Shown here: positions 24,635-33,567 of the stretch, piece after piece
How the letters are laid out: every line of letters starts with the position of its first letter
Numbering within the stretch: position 1 is the stretch's first letter
NCBI GenBank assembly: GCA_038400315.1
Contig: CP151667.1
Span: forward strand, 1,251,174-1,315,173
Length of the DNA stretch: 64,000 nt
Reading direction: 5' to 3'
Source of the DNA: Isosphaeraceae bacterium EP7
GTDB lineage: Bacteria > Planctomycetota > Planctomycetia > Isosphaerales > Isosphaeraceae
Position numbers and translations under genes: made by a program
Notes under the pieces: model-generated
Databases searched by the model: none
What the model saw: only the letters and a program-made list of their open reading frames with translations
What the model was told of the DNA's origin: nothing

Positions 24635-26011
24635 ATGCGGCGACTCGGACTTCAGCAGAAGTGGTTCGCGATCGGCTTCTGCTTCCTGTTTCTGGTTGAG
24701 GGCCCTTCGATCGCCGCCGACGTCAAGAACCCTCCGCTCGACACGGCCGCGGTCGAGCGTGGCCGCGATGCGCTGCTCAACCACGGCTATCTCAAATCGG
24801 CCTGGGGCGATGACGCCTATCGCCGCGTCGGCAAGGTCGCCTGGGGCCCCGACGCCCCCGATCCCGACCGCGAGCCCGAGGCCTACGCCGCCGAGTTCGC
24901 CCGCCGTTATGGCCTGCACACCGCCCCCTATCCCAACGACGGCCTGCCGATGGGCCTTCGCAAAGGGAAGGGGCCCCAGGGGACCAAGCTGGGGATCCAG
25001 ATCGACTGCATGGCCTGCCACGGCGGCTCGATCGGTGGCCAGACACTTCCCTATCTGGGGAATAGCACCCTCGACCTGAGGCGACTTTTTACCGACCTGA
25101 CCCGTGCCGATGGCCGCGTGATGCCCCCCACGTTCTTCACCATCAACTCGTCGCGCGGGACCGTCAACGCCGGGATGTTCTCGGTGGTCCTCCTCTCCCT
25201 GCGCAACACCGACCTCACAAAGCGCATCTTCCCTGTCGTCACGGGCGCCTCGTTGCCCGAACTCGACACCCCCGCCTGGTGGCACCTCAAGCGCAAGGCG
25301 ACCATGTATCAGGACGGCCGGACCGACGCCCGTTCCGTCCGGACCAACATGCAATTCATGCTCGGCGAGCTAACCGCCCAGGAATTCCGCGACCTGGAAC
25401 CGACCTTCCGTGACATCCGAGACTATCTCCTCAGCCTGGAAGCCCCCAAATATCCGTTCCCGATTGACCAGTCCCGCGCCGCCCGGGGCTCGGCAATCTT
25501 CCAGGCCAGCTGCGTCAAGTGCCACGGCACTTACGGGCCCGACGGCAAGTACCCCAGCAAGATCGTCGCCCTCGACGTCGTCGGCACCGACCCCGCCCGC
25601 GCCAAAGGTCTTAGCGACCGCTTCGTCGCCCACTACAACGCGACCTGGTTCGGCGAAGACTACCCCGTCAACGAACTCGCCGAAGGCTACCAGGCCCCGC
25701 CCCTCGACGGCCTCTGGGCCACTGCCCCCTACCTGCACAATGGCTCGATCCCCAACATTGAGCTCCTCCTCAAATCCACCGACCGCCCCGCCAAATTCCG
25801 CCGCCCGCCTTCGACCGATTTCGTCCATTTCGACCAGCAACGCCTCGGCTGGAAGGCCGAACCCGCCCCGACAGCCGAGGCCAAGACCGTCGACGACCCG
25901 TTCCTCGTCGATACGTCGCGCTTCGGCATGGGCAATGGCGGTCATACCTTCGGCGATAAACTGACCGACGGCGAGAGGCAGGATCTCATCGAATATCTGA
26001 AGACGCTTTGA
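24635..26011 (+). CDS. exported di-haem cytochrome c
   Basis: ATG 24635 after GGGGAG begins a signal-like segment (KWFAIGFCFLFLVEGPSIAA). The 458-residue protein contains two haem c attachment motifs: CMACH at 125 and CVKCH at about 293, the latter inside a typical cytochrome c fold (GSAIFQASCVKCHGTYGPDG). A Met-bearing region near GMGNGGHTF may give an axial ligand. The layout, with PLDGLWATAPYLHNGSIPNIELLL, resembles the RoxA/di-haem peroxidase-related group found in planctomycetes. It acts in the periplasm as electron carrier or oxidase. No haem maturation genes are nearby. Confidence 0.88.
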   Translation: MRRLGLQQKWFAIGFCFLFLVEGPSIAADVKNPPLDTAAVERGRDALLNHGYLKSAWGDDAYRRVGKVAWGPDAPDPDREPEAYAAEFARRYGLHTAPYPNDGLPMGLRKGKGPQGTKLGIQIDCMACHGGSIGGQTLPYLGNSTLDLRRLFTDLTRADGRVMPPTFFTINSSRGTVNAGMFSVVLLSLRNTDLTKRIFPVVTGASLPELDTPAWWHLKRKATMYQDGRTDARSVRTNMQFMLGELTAQEFRDLEPTFRDIRDYLLSLEAPKYPFPIDQSRAARGSAIFQASCVKCHGTYGPDGKYPSKIVALDVVGTDPARAKGLSDRFVAHYNATWFGEDYPVNELAEGYQAPPLDGLWATAPYLHNGSIPNIELLLKSTDRPAKFRRPPSTDFVHFDQQRLGWKAEPAPTAEAKTVDDPFLVDTSRFGMGNGGHTFGDKLTDGERQDLIEYLKTL

Positions 26012-26089
26012 TCGTGGGGCCCTTGGCAATCCGGTCCGACGACCCATCGTCCATTCGGACGCGGGCCAAGACTCACCTTACGAACGGCC

Positions 26090-26686
26090 ATGGTCGCCGC
26101 CGCGATGATGGGCGTTACACTCGGGATACCGACTCATATCAAACGCGTCATCAAAGTCGAGGAAGATTTCGATGCATCAAATAAGGTAAGAGGCGTTGTT
26201 TCGATGAATGATGATACGAATAGCCCGGCCACTGATGCGGACCTAGCGGACCAGTGGGCTGCCGAACGCTGCCCCCTGATCGACGGCATCGTGTTCGGCG
26301 ACGGGCGCGTCAAGCATGTGCTAGCGGCATGGAAGAAACAAGAGAACGGCAGGCTTGGGCTGGTTGTCGAGACGGGTGAATGGACGACACTGAAGGATTT
26401 CCGTCGGAAGGGCTCGTTAGACTGGACCGAGATCATGGAGCTCTGTACCACCGAGGACCCCGCCAGGGGCATTCGGATCCTGGGCGGTGCAGGCGGGCTA
26501 GGGGGGGACGGATTTGTGGCGGCCCTCCGTACCGATAGCGGAGAGATCAGCTGGATCGCATTCTTCACGGCCAGCAACCCGTTCGAGGTCGTTCAGATAC
26601 GCGGGGACTTCGTGATGGCGAGGACCAACCTGGGGATGTGGTGGCGATTTCCGCTCGATGCCCCCGATCGAGTCACCCTCCAGTAG
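26090..26686 (+). CDS. hypothetical protein (198 aa)
   Basis: This frame runs from ATG 26090 to 26686. Codon use is less GC-rich than neighbouring genes, especially in the first 40 codons, so the gene may start later (an ATG at 26204, MNDDTNSPATD, is possible) or be acquired. The body shows a beta-rich pattern: HVLAAWKKQENGRLGLVVETGEW and GFVAALRTDSGEISWIAFFTASNPFE, reminiscent of small repeat domains. No family is recognised. It lies 79 bp behind the cytochrome gene but without clear operon signs. Confidence 0.5.
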   Translation: MVAAAMMGVTLGIPTHIKRVIKVEEDFDASNKVRGVVSMNDDTNSPATDADLADQWAAERCPLIDGIVFGDGRVKHVLAAWKKQENGRLGLVVETGEWTTLKDFRRKGSLDWTEIMELCTTEDPARGIRILGGAGGLGGDGFVAALRTDSGEISWIAFFTASNPFEVVQIRGDFVMARTNLGMWWRFPLDAPDRVTLQ

Positions 26687-27022
26687 GGACACCACAGTTC
26701 GAGCCACGATCCGCCGCCCTGACTCTGGAAGCATTCGCAGCGACGACTTTGCTTGCGATCATGCTGATCATTCGATTGATCCGCCGCCTCTTACGTGACG
26801 ATCGCGATCACGCAATTCGGCTGAGTCACAACGATGTTCCGACTCGATGCCCCTGGATTCCGGATGGGGCCGATTCGCCAGATTCGGTGCCATCCAATTG
26901 TGCGCACTGATTTCGGTTGAGACAGGGTGATTTCCCCCGGACTTGTCTCTGAGCGATCATCCGAGAAGCTTTCGATTCAGATATGAGGGCCGCCCCTGCG
27001 GGACGACCCTCAAGCGGGCTCA
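26687..27022. other. 336-bp region, possible tiny membrane protein
   Basis: A frame ending at 26910 contains a hydrophobic helix (FAATTLLAIMLIIRLIRRLL) followed by a polar tail. It has no good start or ribosome binding site, so I do not call it a gene. The rest includes the terminator of the M19 peptidase gene at 26985-27011. Confidence 0.3.
26985..27011 (-). terminator. hairpin downstream of the M19 peptidase gene
   Basis: GAGGGCCGCCCC (26985-26996) pairs with GGGACGACCCTC (27000-27011) with a 3-base loop and two mismatches that become G-U pairs in the leftward RNA. It lies 12 bp past the stop at 27023. Confidence 0.6.
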
Positions 27023-28270
27023 TTACTCCTTAGCATCCTTCAACTGATCCACCTCAGGCTTGGTCGTCCGCTTCAGCTCTTCGGCCACCTCGCCCGCCTT
27101 GCGGAAGGCACGCAGGACGTTGCCGCCGTTGATCTTGAGGATGTCAGCCTCGGAATAGCCCCGCTTCAACAGCTCGTCAGTGAGCCTGGGGTAGCAGGAG
27201 ACGTCTTCGAGGCCGACCGGCCAGCGGGTGATGCCGTCGAAGTCGGAGCCGATGCCGACGTGGTCGATGCCGGCAACCTTGACAAGGTGGTCGACGTGGT
27301 TGGCCACGTCCGAGATTGTCCCGCGCGGGGCGGGGTTGGCGTTGGACCAGTCTTCGACCGCCTTGTTGTAGGCCTTGGGGTCGTTGGGGAACTCGGCGCG
27401 GAACCGCTTGCGGGCTTCGGCCCCGGCTTTGGCGGCTCCGGGAACGATGAAGCCCGAGTAGAAGTTGACCATGATCACGCCGCCGTTGGCGGACATCTGC
27501 TTGAGGATGTCGTCGGGCACGTTGCGTGGGTGGGGCGCGATGGCGAAGGCGCTCGAATGGCTGGCGATGATCGGGGCCTTGCTCACTCGCAGGACGTCGG
27601 CCATGGTCGCGGGCGAGACGTGCGAGATGTCGACGAACATGCCCAGCCGGTTCATCTCGCGCACGACACGCTCGCCGAACGGAGTGAGCCCGTCGTGCAA
27701 GGGCTTGCCGGTGGCGGCGTCGGCCCAGTCGAGGGTGACGTTGTGGGTCAGCGTCATGTACCGGGCACCCTGTCGCGCAAACCCCCTGAGCTGCGCCAGA
27801 TCGTCCTCGATGGCAACGCCCCCCTCAATGCCGATCAATGAGGCGATCTTGCCCGCCTTCACGATCCGCTCGACATCGTCGGCCGTCAGGGCCAGCTCCA
27901 GGTCATCGGGATAACGCTCGATCATCCGGTGCACGATGTCGATCTGCTGCGTGACGGTTCGCGCGGGGTTGGCGTGCTCGCTGGGGATGTACACCGACCA
28001 GAACTGCGCCTTCAGGCCCCCCTCGCGGGCCCGGGGAATGTCGGTCTGCCCCGAGTCGAGCCGCTTCGACAGGTCGAGCGTCTCGAAGGTGACATCCCCG
28101 TCGGCCCGCAGCCGCCAGGGGAGGTCATTGTGGCCGTCGAAGACCATGCCCGAGGCGTGGATCTTCTTCGCCCTGTCGGAGATCGGCGGCAGGTCGTCGG
28201 CCGCGAACAGGGACGGGGCGATCAGGCCGGTCAGAGCGACGACGATGGATGGGAGTCTGCGGGCGATCAT
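27023..28270 (-). CDS. secreted membrane dipeptidase-like peptidase (M19)
   Basis: The 415-residue product starts with a signal peptide (MIARRLPSIVVALTGLIAPSLFA). It has the M19 renal-dipeptidase metal ligands: His-x-Asp in DGHNDLPWRL, Glu in LIGIEGGVAIEDD, His in VDISHVSP, and His in IASHSSAFAI. Catalytic or substrate residues near DHVGIGSDFDG and the ING-GN-LR end are also conserved. It would hydrolyse dipeptides at the cell surface or in the periplasm with two Zn ions. The ribosome binding site GAGGACC precedes ATG 28270. Confidence 0.93.
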   Translation of the reverse strand: MIARRLPSIVVALTGLIAPSLFAADDLPPISDRAKKIHASGMVFDGHNDLPWRLRADGDVTFETLDLSKRLDSGQTDIPRAREGGLKAQFWSVYIPSEHANPARTVTQQIDIVHRMIERYPDDLELALTADDVERIVKAGKIASLIGIEGGVAIEDDLAQLRGFARQGARYMTLTHNVTLDWADAATGKPLHDGLTPFGERVVREMNRLGMFVDISHVSPATMADVLRVSKAPIIASHSSAFAIAPHPRNVPDDILKQMSANGGVIMVNFYSGFIVPGAAKAGAEARKRFRAEFPNDPKAYNKAVEDWSNANPAPRGTISDVANHVDHLVKVAGIDHVGIGSDFDGITRWPVGLEDVSCYPRLTDELLKRGYSEADILKINGGNVLRAFRKAGEVAEELKRTTKPEVDQLKDAKE

Positions 28271-28414
28271 CTCAGGTCCTCGGGTCGGCTCGGGGCGACA
28301 GGGGAGAGGCCCGTCGACTTGGACGTCAGGGCCTCATTGTGAACAAGACCCCGCGTCCGAACAACGTCCAGGTGGATGTCCCTCTCTGCCCACGCCTTGC
28401 CCCGCGAGTTGGAA

Positions 28415-28777
28415 TCAGCGAGACCCATACTTGAGCATCCAGGCGGCATACGCGGATGCCCAGGGTAGGTAGATCAGGCCAAGCAAGGCGATCAGCGTGA
28501 GCACTCCCTTCCAGCCACGGGATCGGATCGCGTACCAGGCGATCGAAACCGGAAAAAAGACGGCCGTCAGGAACCCGAAATCGTAGCAAGGGGTGATTCG
28601 CCGACTCTGTGCGTCGGCGACCACCCAGAGTACCAGCGATAACGACAGCCCCAATTCCGTGAGTCGCAAGGCTTCCGCCGAAGGAGCCGTGCCTGCGATG
28701 ACATGGAGAGTCTGGCTGACGGCGAACGCGACGGTGGCGGCGAGGAAGATTCCGAGCGGGCCTGGTCGTCTGATCAT
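28415..28777 (-). CDS. small membrane protein (120 aa)
   Basis: I place the start at ATG 28777 (MIRRPGPLGIFLAATVAF); the open frame extends further but the upstream part is polar and uncharacteristic. Four hydrophobic helices are visible: about 7-27, 35-54, 62-82 and 89-115. The third follows an AQSRRITPCYDFGF loop. The pattern with SRGWKGVLTLIALLGLIYLPW recalls small hypothetical integral membrane proteins, with no function known. No strong ribosome binding site is seen. Confidence 0.6.
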   Translation of the reverse strand: MIRRPGPLGIFLAATVAFAVSQTLHVIAGTAPSAEALRLTELGLSLSLVLWVVADAQSRRITPCYDFGFLTAVFFPVSIAWYAIRSRGWKGVLTLIALLGLIYLPWASAYAAWMLKYGSR

Positions 28778-29436
28778 TTCTGCATCCGCCAAATCGAGGT
28801 AGTCAAGAGGACGAACGCATCGGTGCCGTCCGGGAGCCGTTACGGGGAAGGGAGGCGCGAGGAATTCGAGCTCGACACTCGATCTCCTCGCCCCATTCGA
28901 TTCATGAGCGACGCGCTGGAATGGCCTCAATCGACGATCGTGTCCCGGGACGTCCCCGATCAAAGTTGGCAGCCAAGCCCCGACGGCATTGCCGCATCGC
29001 GGGAGGGTCGGCTCACACGCCAGTCGTCCGATCATCTTGCCTCAGCGTTATTCAACGTTCGGGGTTCCGACCCTGGATTGGAGTAGGAAGTTCGGGATCT
29101 CGTCGTTGGCATCCAGCACGATGTTCGCCGCAAGGACGTGTGTTTGCAACAACTGTTGCATGCGATCGAGAAGCCGCTCGCATTGCCCGAATGTCCCGGT
29201 TGTTCGATGTATGGCGGATCTGAACCGCTTCGCGCTCACCCGACGAATGAGAGCCCGGGGCCAGCGATGAGTTCGGCCACCCTGGCCGAACTCGACCCTG
29301 CCAGGCGGACCTGCCGTCCGGCCCCCGCGGCTTCGTGGCGAACTGGAATCCGACTCGAAAAGCCGGTTAGACTGAGTTCCCGACGCGCCGAGATTGCGCG
29401 CACTCCCAAGGACTATCACCCGGACGAGGGCCTTCG
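28778..29436. other. 660-bp gap with no supported gene
   Basis: Short frames on both strands lack starts, ribosome binding sites and third-position GC bias. One leftward segment (29048-29220) encodes a helix-like ERLLDRMQQLLQTHVLAANI, but its upstream part is low complexity, so I treat it as a possible remnant at most. Promoters for the oligopeptidase gene should lie toward 29350-29430. Confidence 0.4.
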
Positions 29437-31593
29437 ATGAGCACGAGCCGGATTGCCGCCACGCTGGCAGGAGCTTTGATCGCGATGAGTCAATCGCCGA
29501 ACGCCGACGCGGGCCCGCCCGCCGATGCACCTTCGAAGTCCCTGGCGTACCCCAAGGCCGCCAAGGGGGGAACCGTCGAGGATTATCACGGGACGAAGAT
29601 CGCCGATCCATTCCGCTGGCTGGAAGACCCCGACTCGGCCGAGACGCGCGCCTGGGTCGAGGCCGAGAACAAGGTGACGTTCGCGTTCCTGGAGTCGATC
29701 CCCGAGCGGGCGGCGATCAAGACACGGCTGACCAAGCTTTGGGATTATGAGAAGTACGGCGTCCCCAGCCTCGATGGAGGCCGCTACTTCTTCTCCAAGA
29801 ATGACGGGCTGCAGAACCAAGGGGTGCTGTACTGGGCCGCCTCGCTCGATGATGCGCCCAAGGTCCTGCTCGACCCAAACACCCTGTCCGCGGACGGCAC
29901 CGTCGCGCTCTCGGGCACGTCGGTGAGCGACGACGGCAAGCTCATCGCCTATGGGCTGGCCGCCGCGGGGTCGGACTGGGTTGACTGGAAGGTGCGGGAC
30001 GTCGAGACCGGCAAGGATCTGGACGACCTGATCAAGTGGGTCAAGTTCTCGGGAGCCACCTGGACCAAGGACAACAAGGGGTTCTTCTACGGCCGGTTCC
30101 CCCAGCCCGAGCCGGGGGCCGACCTGAAGGGGGCCAACTACTTCCAGAAGCTCTATTACCACAAGGTGGGAACCCCTCAGTCGGCCGATGCCCTCGTCTG
30201 GGAAGACAAGGAGCACAAGGACTGGCGGGCCGATGCCACCGTCAGCGAGGACGGGACCTATCTCGTGCTGACGCTGGGCAAGGGGACCGACGACAAGTAT
30301 CGGGTCCTCTACCGCAAGCTGGCCGAGACCGCCGCTGCGCCAGTGCACCTCGTCGGCGACTTCGACGCCGAGTACACGTTCCTCGATAACGAAGGCCCGG
30401 TCTTCTACTTCAAGACGAACAAGGACGCACCCAAGGGGAAGGTCGTCGCCATCGACACCCGCTCGCCCGAGCCGGCCAAGTGGACGACCCTGATCCCCGA
30501 GGTCGCCGAAACGTTGGACTCGGTCAGCCTGGTGGGCAATCGCTTCATCGCGTCGTACCTGAAGGACGCCCACACGCAGGTCCGCGTCTTCGGTCTCGAC
30601 GGCAAGGCGATCGGCGAGGTGGAGTTTCCCGGTCTGGGGACGGCCGCGGGGTTTGGCGGGAAGCGGACGGACGAGGAAACCTTCTACGCCTACACCTCAT
30701 ACACCACGCCCACGACCATCTATCGCTACGACGTCGGGGCGGGCAAGAGCACCGTCTACAAGGCGCCCAAGCTGACCTTCGACCCGGCCGAGTACGTGAC
30801 CACGCAGGCCTTCTACGCCAGCAAGGACGGCACCAAGGTGCCGATCTTCCTCAGTCACAAGAAGGGCCTGAAGAAGGACGGGCAGAACCCGACCCTGCTG
30901 TACGGATACGGCGGATTCAACATCAGCCTGACCCCCTCGTTCTCGCCGTCGAACCTGGCCTGGATGGAGCTGGGCGGCCTGCTGGCAATTCCCAACCTTC
31001 GTGGAGGCGGCGAGTACGGCGAAGACTGGCACCAGGGGGGGACCAAGCTCAACAAGCAGAACGTCTTCGACGACTTCATCGCCGCCGCCGAATACCTGAT
31101 CGCCGAAAAGTACACCAGCACCCCAAAGCTGGCCATCAGCGGCGGATCGAACGGCGGACTGCTGGTCGGTGCCTGCATGACCCAGCGGCCCGACCTCTTC
31201 GGCGCGGCCCTGCCGGCCGTCGGCGTGCTGGACATGCTCCGGTTCCACAAGTTCACCATCGGCTGGGCCTGGATCGACGACTACGGGTCGTCCGACGACG
31301 CCGGCCAGTTCAAGGCGATCCACGCCTATTCGCCGCTGCACAACCTCAAGCCCGGCACCGCCTATCCGCCGACCCTGGTGACCACCGCCGACCACGATGA
31401 CCGGGTCGTCCCGGCGCACTCGTTCAAGTTCGCCGCGACTCTCCAGGAAGCGCATTCAGGCGACGCCCCCGTCCTGATCCGAATCGAGACCCGCGCCGGC
31501 CATGGCGCGGGTAAGCCGACCACCAAGCAGATCGAGGAAGCCGCGGACAAGATCGCCTTCCTCGTGAAGGTGCTCGGCGTCTCCCCACACTAA
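29437..31593 (+). CDS. secreted prolyl oligopeptidase (S9A)
   Basis: The 718-residue enzyme cleaves proline-containing oligopeptides. A short hydrophobic N-terminus (IAATLAGALIAMSQSPNADA) could direct export. After AYPKAAKGGTVEDYHGTKIADPFRWLED comes the seven-bladed propeller, then the alpha/beta-hydrolase domain with nucleophile Ser571 in SGGSNGGLLV, Asp near 654 in DHDDRVVPAHSFK, and His689 in RAGHGAGKPT. The oxyanion region YGYGGFNISLTPSF is conserved. Length is normal for S9A. It may work with the M19 dipeptidase encoded about 1.2 kb away, but they are divergent genes. Confidence 0.95.
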   Translation: MSTSRIAATLAGALIAMSQSPNADAGPPADAPSKSLAYPKAAKGGTVEDYHGTKIADPFRWLEDPDSAETRAWVEAENKVTFAFLESIPERAAIKTRLTKLWDYEKYGVPSLDGGRYFFSKNDGLQNQGVLYWAASLDDAPKVLLDPNTLSADGTVALSGTSVSDDGKLIAYGLAAAGSDWVDWKVRDVETGKDLDDLIKWVKFSGATWTKDNKGFFYGRFPQPEPGADLKGANYFQKLYYHKVGTPQSADALVWEDKEHKDWRADATVSEDGTYLVLTLGKGTDDKYRVLYRKLAETAAAPVHLVGDFDAEYTFLDNEGPVFYFKTNKDAPKGKVVAIDTRSPEPAKWTTLIPEVAETLDSVSLVGNRFIASYLKDAHTQVRVFGLDGKAIGEVEFPGLGTAAGFGGKRTDEETFYAYTSYTTPTTIYRYDVGAGKSTVYKAPKLTFDPAEYVTTQAFYASKDGTKVPIFLSHKKGLKKDGQNPTLLYGYGGFNISLTPSFSPSNLAWMELGGLLAIPNLRGGGEYGEDWHQGGTKLNKQNVFDDFIAAAEYLIAEKYTSTPKLAISGGSNGGLLVGACMTQRPDLFGAALPAVGVLDMLRFHKFTIGWAWIDDYGSSDDAGQFKAIHAYSPLHNLKPGTAYPPTLVTTADHDDRVVPAHSFKFAATLQEAHSGDAPVLIRIETRAGHGAGKPTTKQIEEAADKIAFLVKVLGVSPH

Positions 31594-32342
31594 AGGCACG
31601 CCCGGGGCCGCCCCTCGCCGAAGTTCCTGCGAGCGGCGGCCCTCGATGTGCAGGTTGAATCACCCGGACCCGAGGGCAAACTTGGCGACTTTGTCAATCT
31701 CGTGACTTATTGTCAATTAAGCTCGGACGGGCTGCTTAAACGCGATTTGGGGATTTAGGCGAGATAGCCACCTGGTGGAGGCATTCATGAACTATGAAGG
31801 CTGCGTGAACCGCTCGAGGTCATGATTGCGTTTTCCTCGAGACTTCAAGGTCGATTCGATCTCCCGACACCACTCGAAATTTTGTCACTCCGGTCAAAAG
31901 AGATCCTTTCGGAAATCGAGCTAAACAGTTGATTTTCAGGGGGTTAGTCGAAGTTCTTGACCGATTGTCCAATCTTTTTTCGGTCATTTTAAGAAAACCA
32001 CTGTCCGTGTCTCTAAAACACACCGTAATGCATGCTGGAAGGGGCAGGGTCGAGGATTCACGATCGTTCGGCACGCGGTTTATTCAGGAGGCGAGGCACG
32101 ATGGGCCTTCCGAATATCGGGTCTTCGAGATGAATCGAACTCATCCCGCATTGGCGAACGAACCAATCCAAAACGATCCATTTCGGGTAATTCTCGCCTC
32201 GATTAGAGAATCCGTCCGATGGAGCAGGAAGAGCACGTTCGTTCGGCCCTTGGATCGGGATAAACTCTCGGGAACGTCTCTCGACGATTCCGGAGGCCCC
32301 CCGAGGCCGACCAGACAGGGTCTTAGAGGCTCGGTTTGCGTC
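31594..32342. other. 750-bp AT-richer gap upstream of the XerC-like gene
   Basis: The composition drops clearly in GC between about 31,690 and 32,340. It includes runs such as CAATCTTTTTTCGGTCATTTTAAG (31,968-31,991). A frame joined to the recombinase gene is open through part of this region, but it uses no genome-like codons. TTGACC at 31,959 followed by an AT-rich stretch could be a promoter. I see no RNA gene or repeat. Confidence 0.4.
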
Positions 32343-33284
32343 ATGCATCCATCCATTGCTGCCTTCCTGAACTATCTCCGTCGCGAGCGTCAAGCGTCGC
32401 CGCACACGCTCCGGTCGTATGAAGACGACCTGGCCGTATTCCAGCGATTCCTCGGCGAGACCAATGCGAAGGGGGAGCGGACGGATGCCGGGGTCGATGA
32501 GGAGTCGGCCGCGAATCCGACGGAGGCCGACCCGCGGCGACTCAGGCGCTATGCGGCCTGGCTGTCAAGCCAGGGTTATGCCCCGAGCACGGTCGCACGC
32601 CGGCTGGCAAGCCTCCGGTCGTTCTTCCGCTACCAGCGTCGGCAGGGCGTCGTGTCGGCCGATCCGTCGGGCGGCCTGCGGAACCCGAGGCAGCCGAAGC
32701 GGCTGCCCAAGCTGCTCGGGGTCGACGACGTCATCCGCCTGCTCGACGCGATCGAGACCGGCACCGACCTGGGTCTGCGGGACCGCGCGATGTTCGAGAC
32801 CCTTTACGGCGGCGGCCTGCGGGTCGGCGAGTTGGTGGGCCTGAATCTCGACGACCTCGACGAGGATCGCGGCCTGGTCCGGGTCCGCGGCAAGGGGCGA
32901 CGAGAGCGGCTCAGCCCGATCGGCAAGACAGCCCTGGCCTGGATCGTCCGCTGGAGGTCCGCCCGCCGCCCCGAGCGTCTCGACGAGCCGGCCCTGTTCC
33001 TCAATCGATACGGCAAGCGGCTCTCCAGCCGGAGTGTCGGCCGCCTTCTGGAAGACCACACCCTGAGAGTGGGGCTCGACCCCGCCTCCAGCCCGCACAC
33101 GCTCAGGCACAGCTTCGCCACCCACCTGCTCGACCGCGGCGCCGACCTGAGGAGCGTCCAGGAGCTGCTCGGTCATCGGAGCCTTGCCACCACCCAGATC
33201 TACACCCACGTGACCCGCGAACGACTGCTCGAAGCCTACCGAGGAGCGCACCCGCACGCCCAATCCGCCACCCAGGAGCCCTGA
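32343..33284 (+). CDS. xerC: XerC-like tyrosine recombinase
   Basis: ATG 32343 gives a 313-residue protein of standard XerC/XerD size, starting MHPSIAAFLNYLRRERQASP, the usual SAM-like N-terminal domain. It has a 20-residue acidic insert near residues 42-62. Catalytic residues are Arg160 (GGGLRVGEL), Lys184 (VRGKGRRERL), His252 and Arg255 (PHTLRHSFATHLL), His278 (LGHRSLATTQIYTHV) and Tyr287. It probably resolves chromosome dimers at dif with a XerD partner. Whether it is XerC or XerD cannot be settled without comparison. It has no good ribosome binding site. Confidence 0.88.
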   Translation: MHPSIAAFLNYLRRERQASPHTLRSYEDDLAVFQRFLGETNAKGERTDAGVDEESAANPTEADPRRLRRYAAWLSSQGYAPSTVARRLASLRSFFRYQRRQGVVSADPSGGLRNPRQPKRLPKLLGVDDVIRLLDAIETGTDLGLRDRAMFETLYGGGLRVGELVGLNLDDLDEDRGLVRVRGKGRRERLSPIGKTALAWIVRWRSARRPERLDEPALFLNRYGKRLSSRSVGRLLEDHTLRVGLDPASSPHTLRHSFATHLLDRGADLRSVQELLGHRSLATTQIYTHVTRERLLEAYRGAHPHAQSATQEP

Positions 33285-33567
33285 TCACGGTCCCAAGCTG
33301 GCCGAGACCGCGCGAGTGGGAATCGGCCCCGACGTGTCTTCATGCGTGAAAATTGACGACACGCCACCCGCGATGTATATCCCCATCGTTGCACCCACTT
33401 CGAGCTTGCATCCAATGCGACCGAAGGGCATGCGGCCTGGGTCGATGAAGACCCCGTAGTCGCCCTTTCGACCGCTTTACCGAGGGTCGTCCGCGACAGC
33501 TCATTCCTCATGGATGACACCTCGGCCCACGTGTGCATCACGCCGGGCGCCATCGAGAGAGACTGAC

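Noticed and set aside
29048-29611. A leftward 187-codon frame upstream of the oligopeptidase gene
   Set aside because: It overlaps the start of the well-supported oligopeptidase gene and most of it is low-complexity Arg/Ser sequence; only a short helix-like end looks protein-like.
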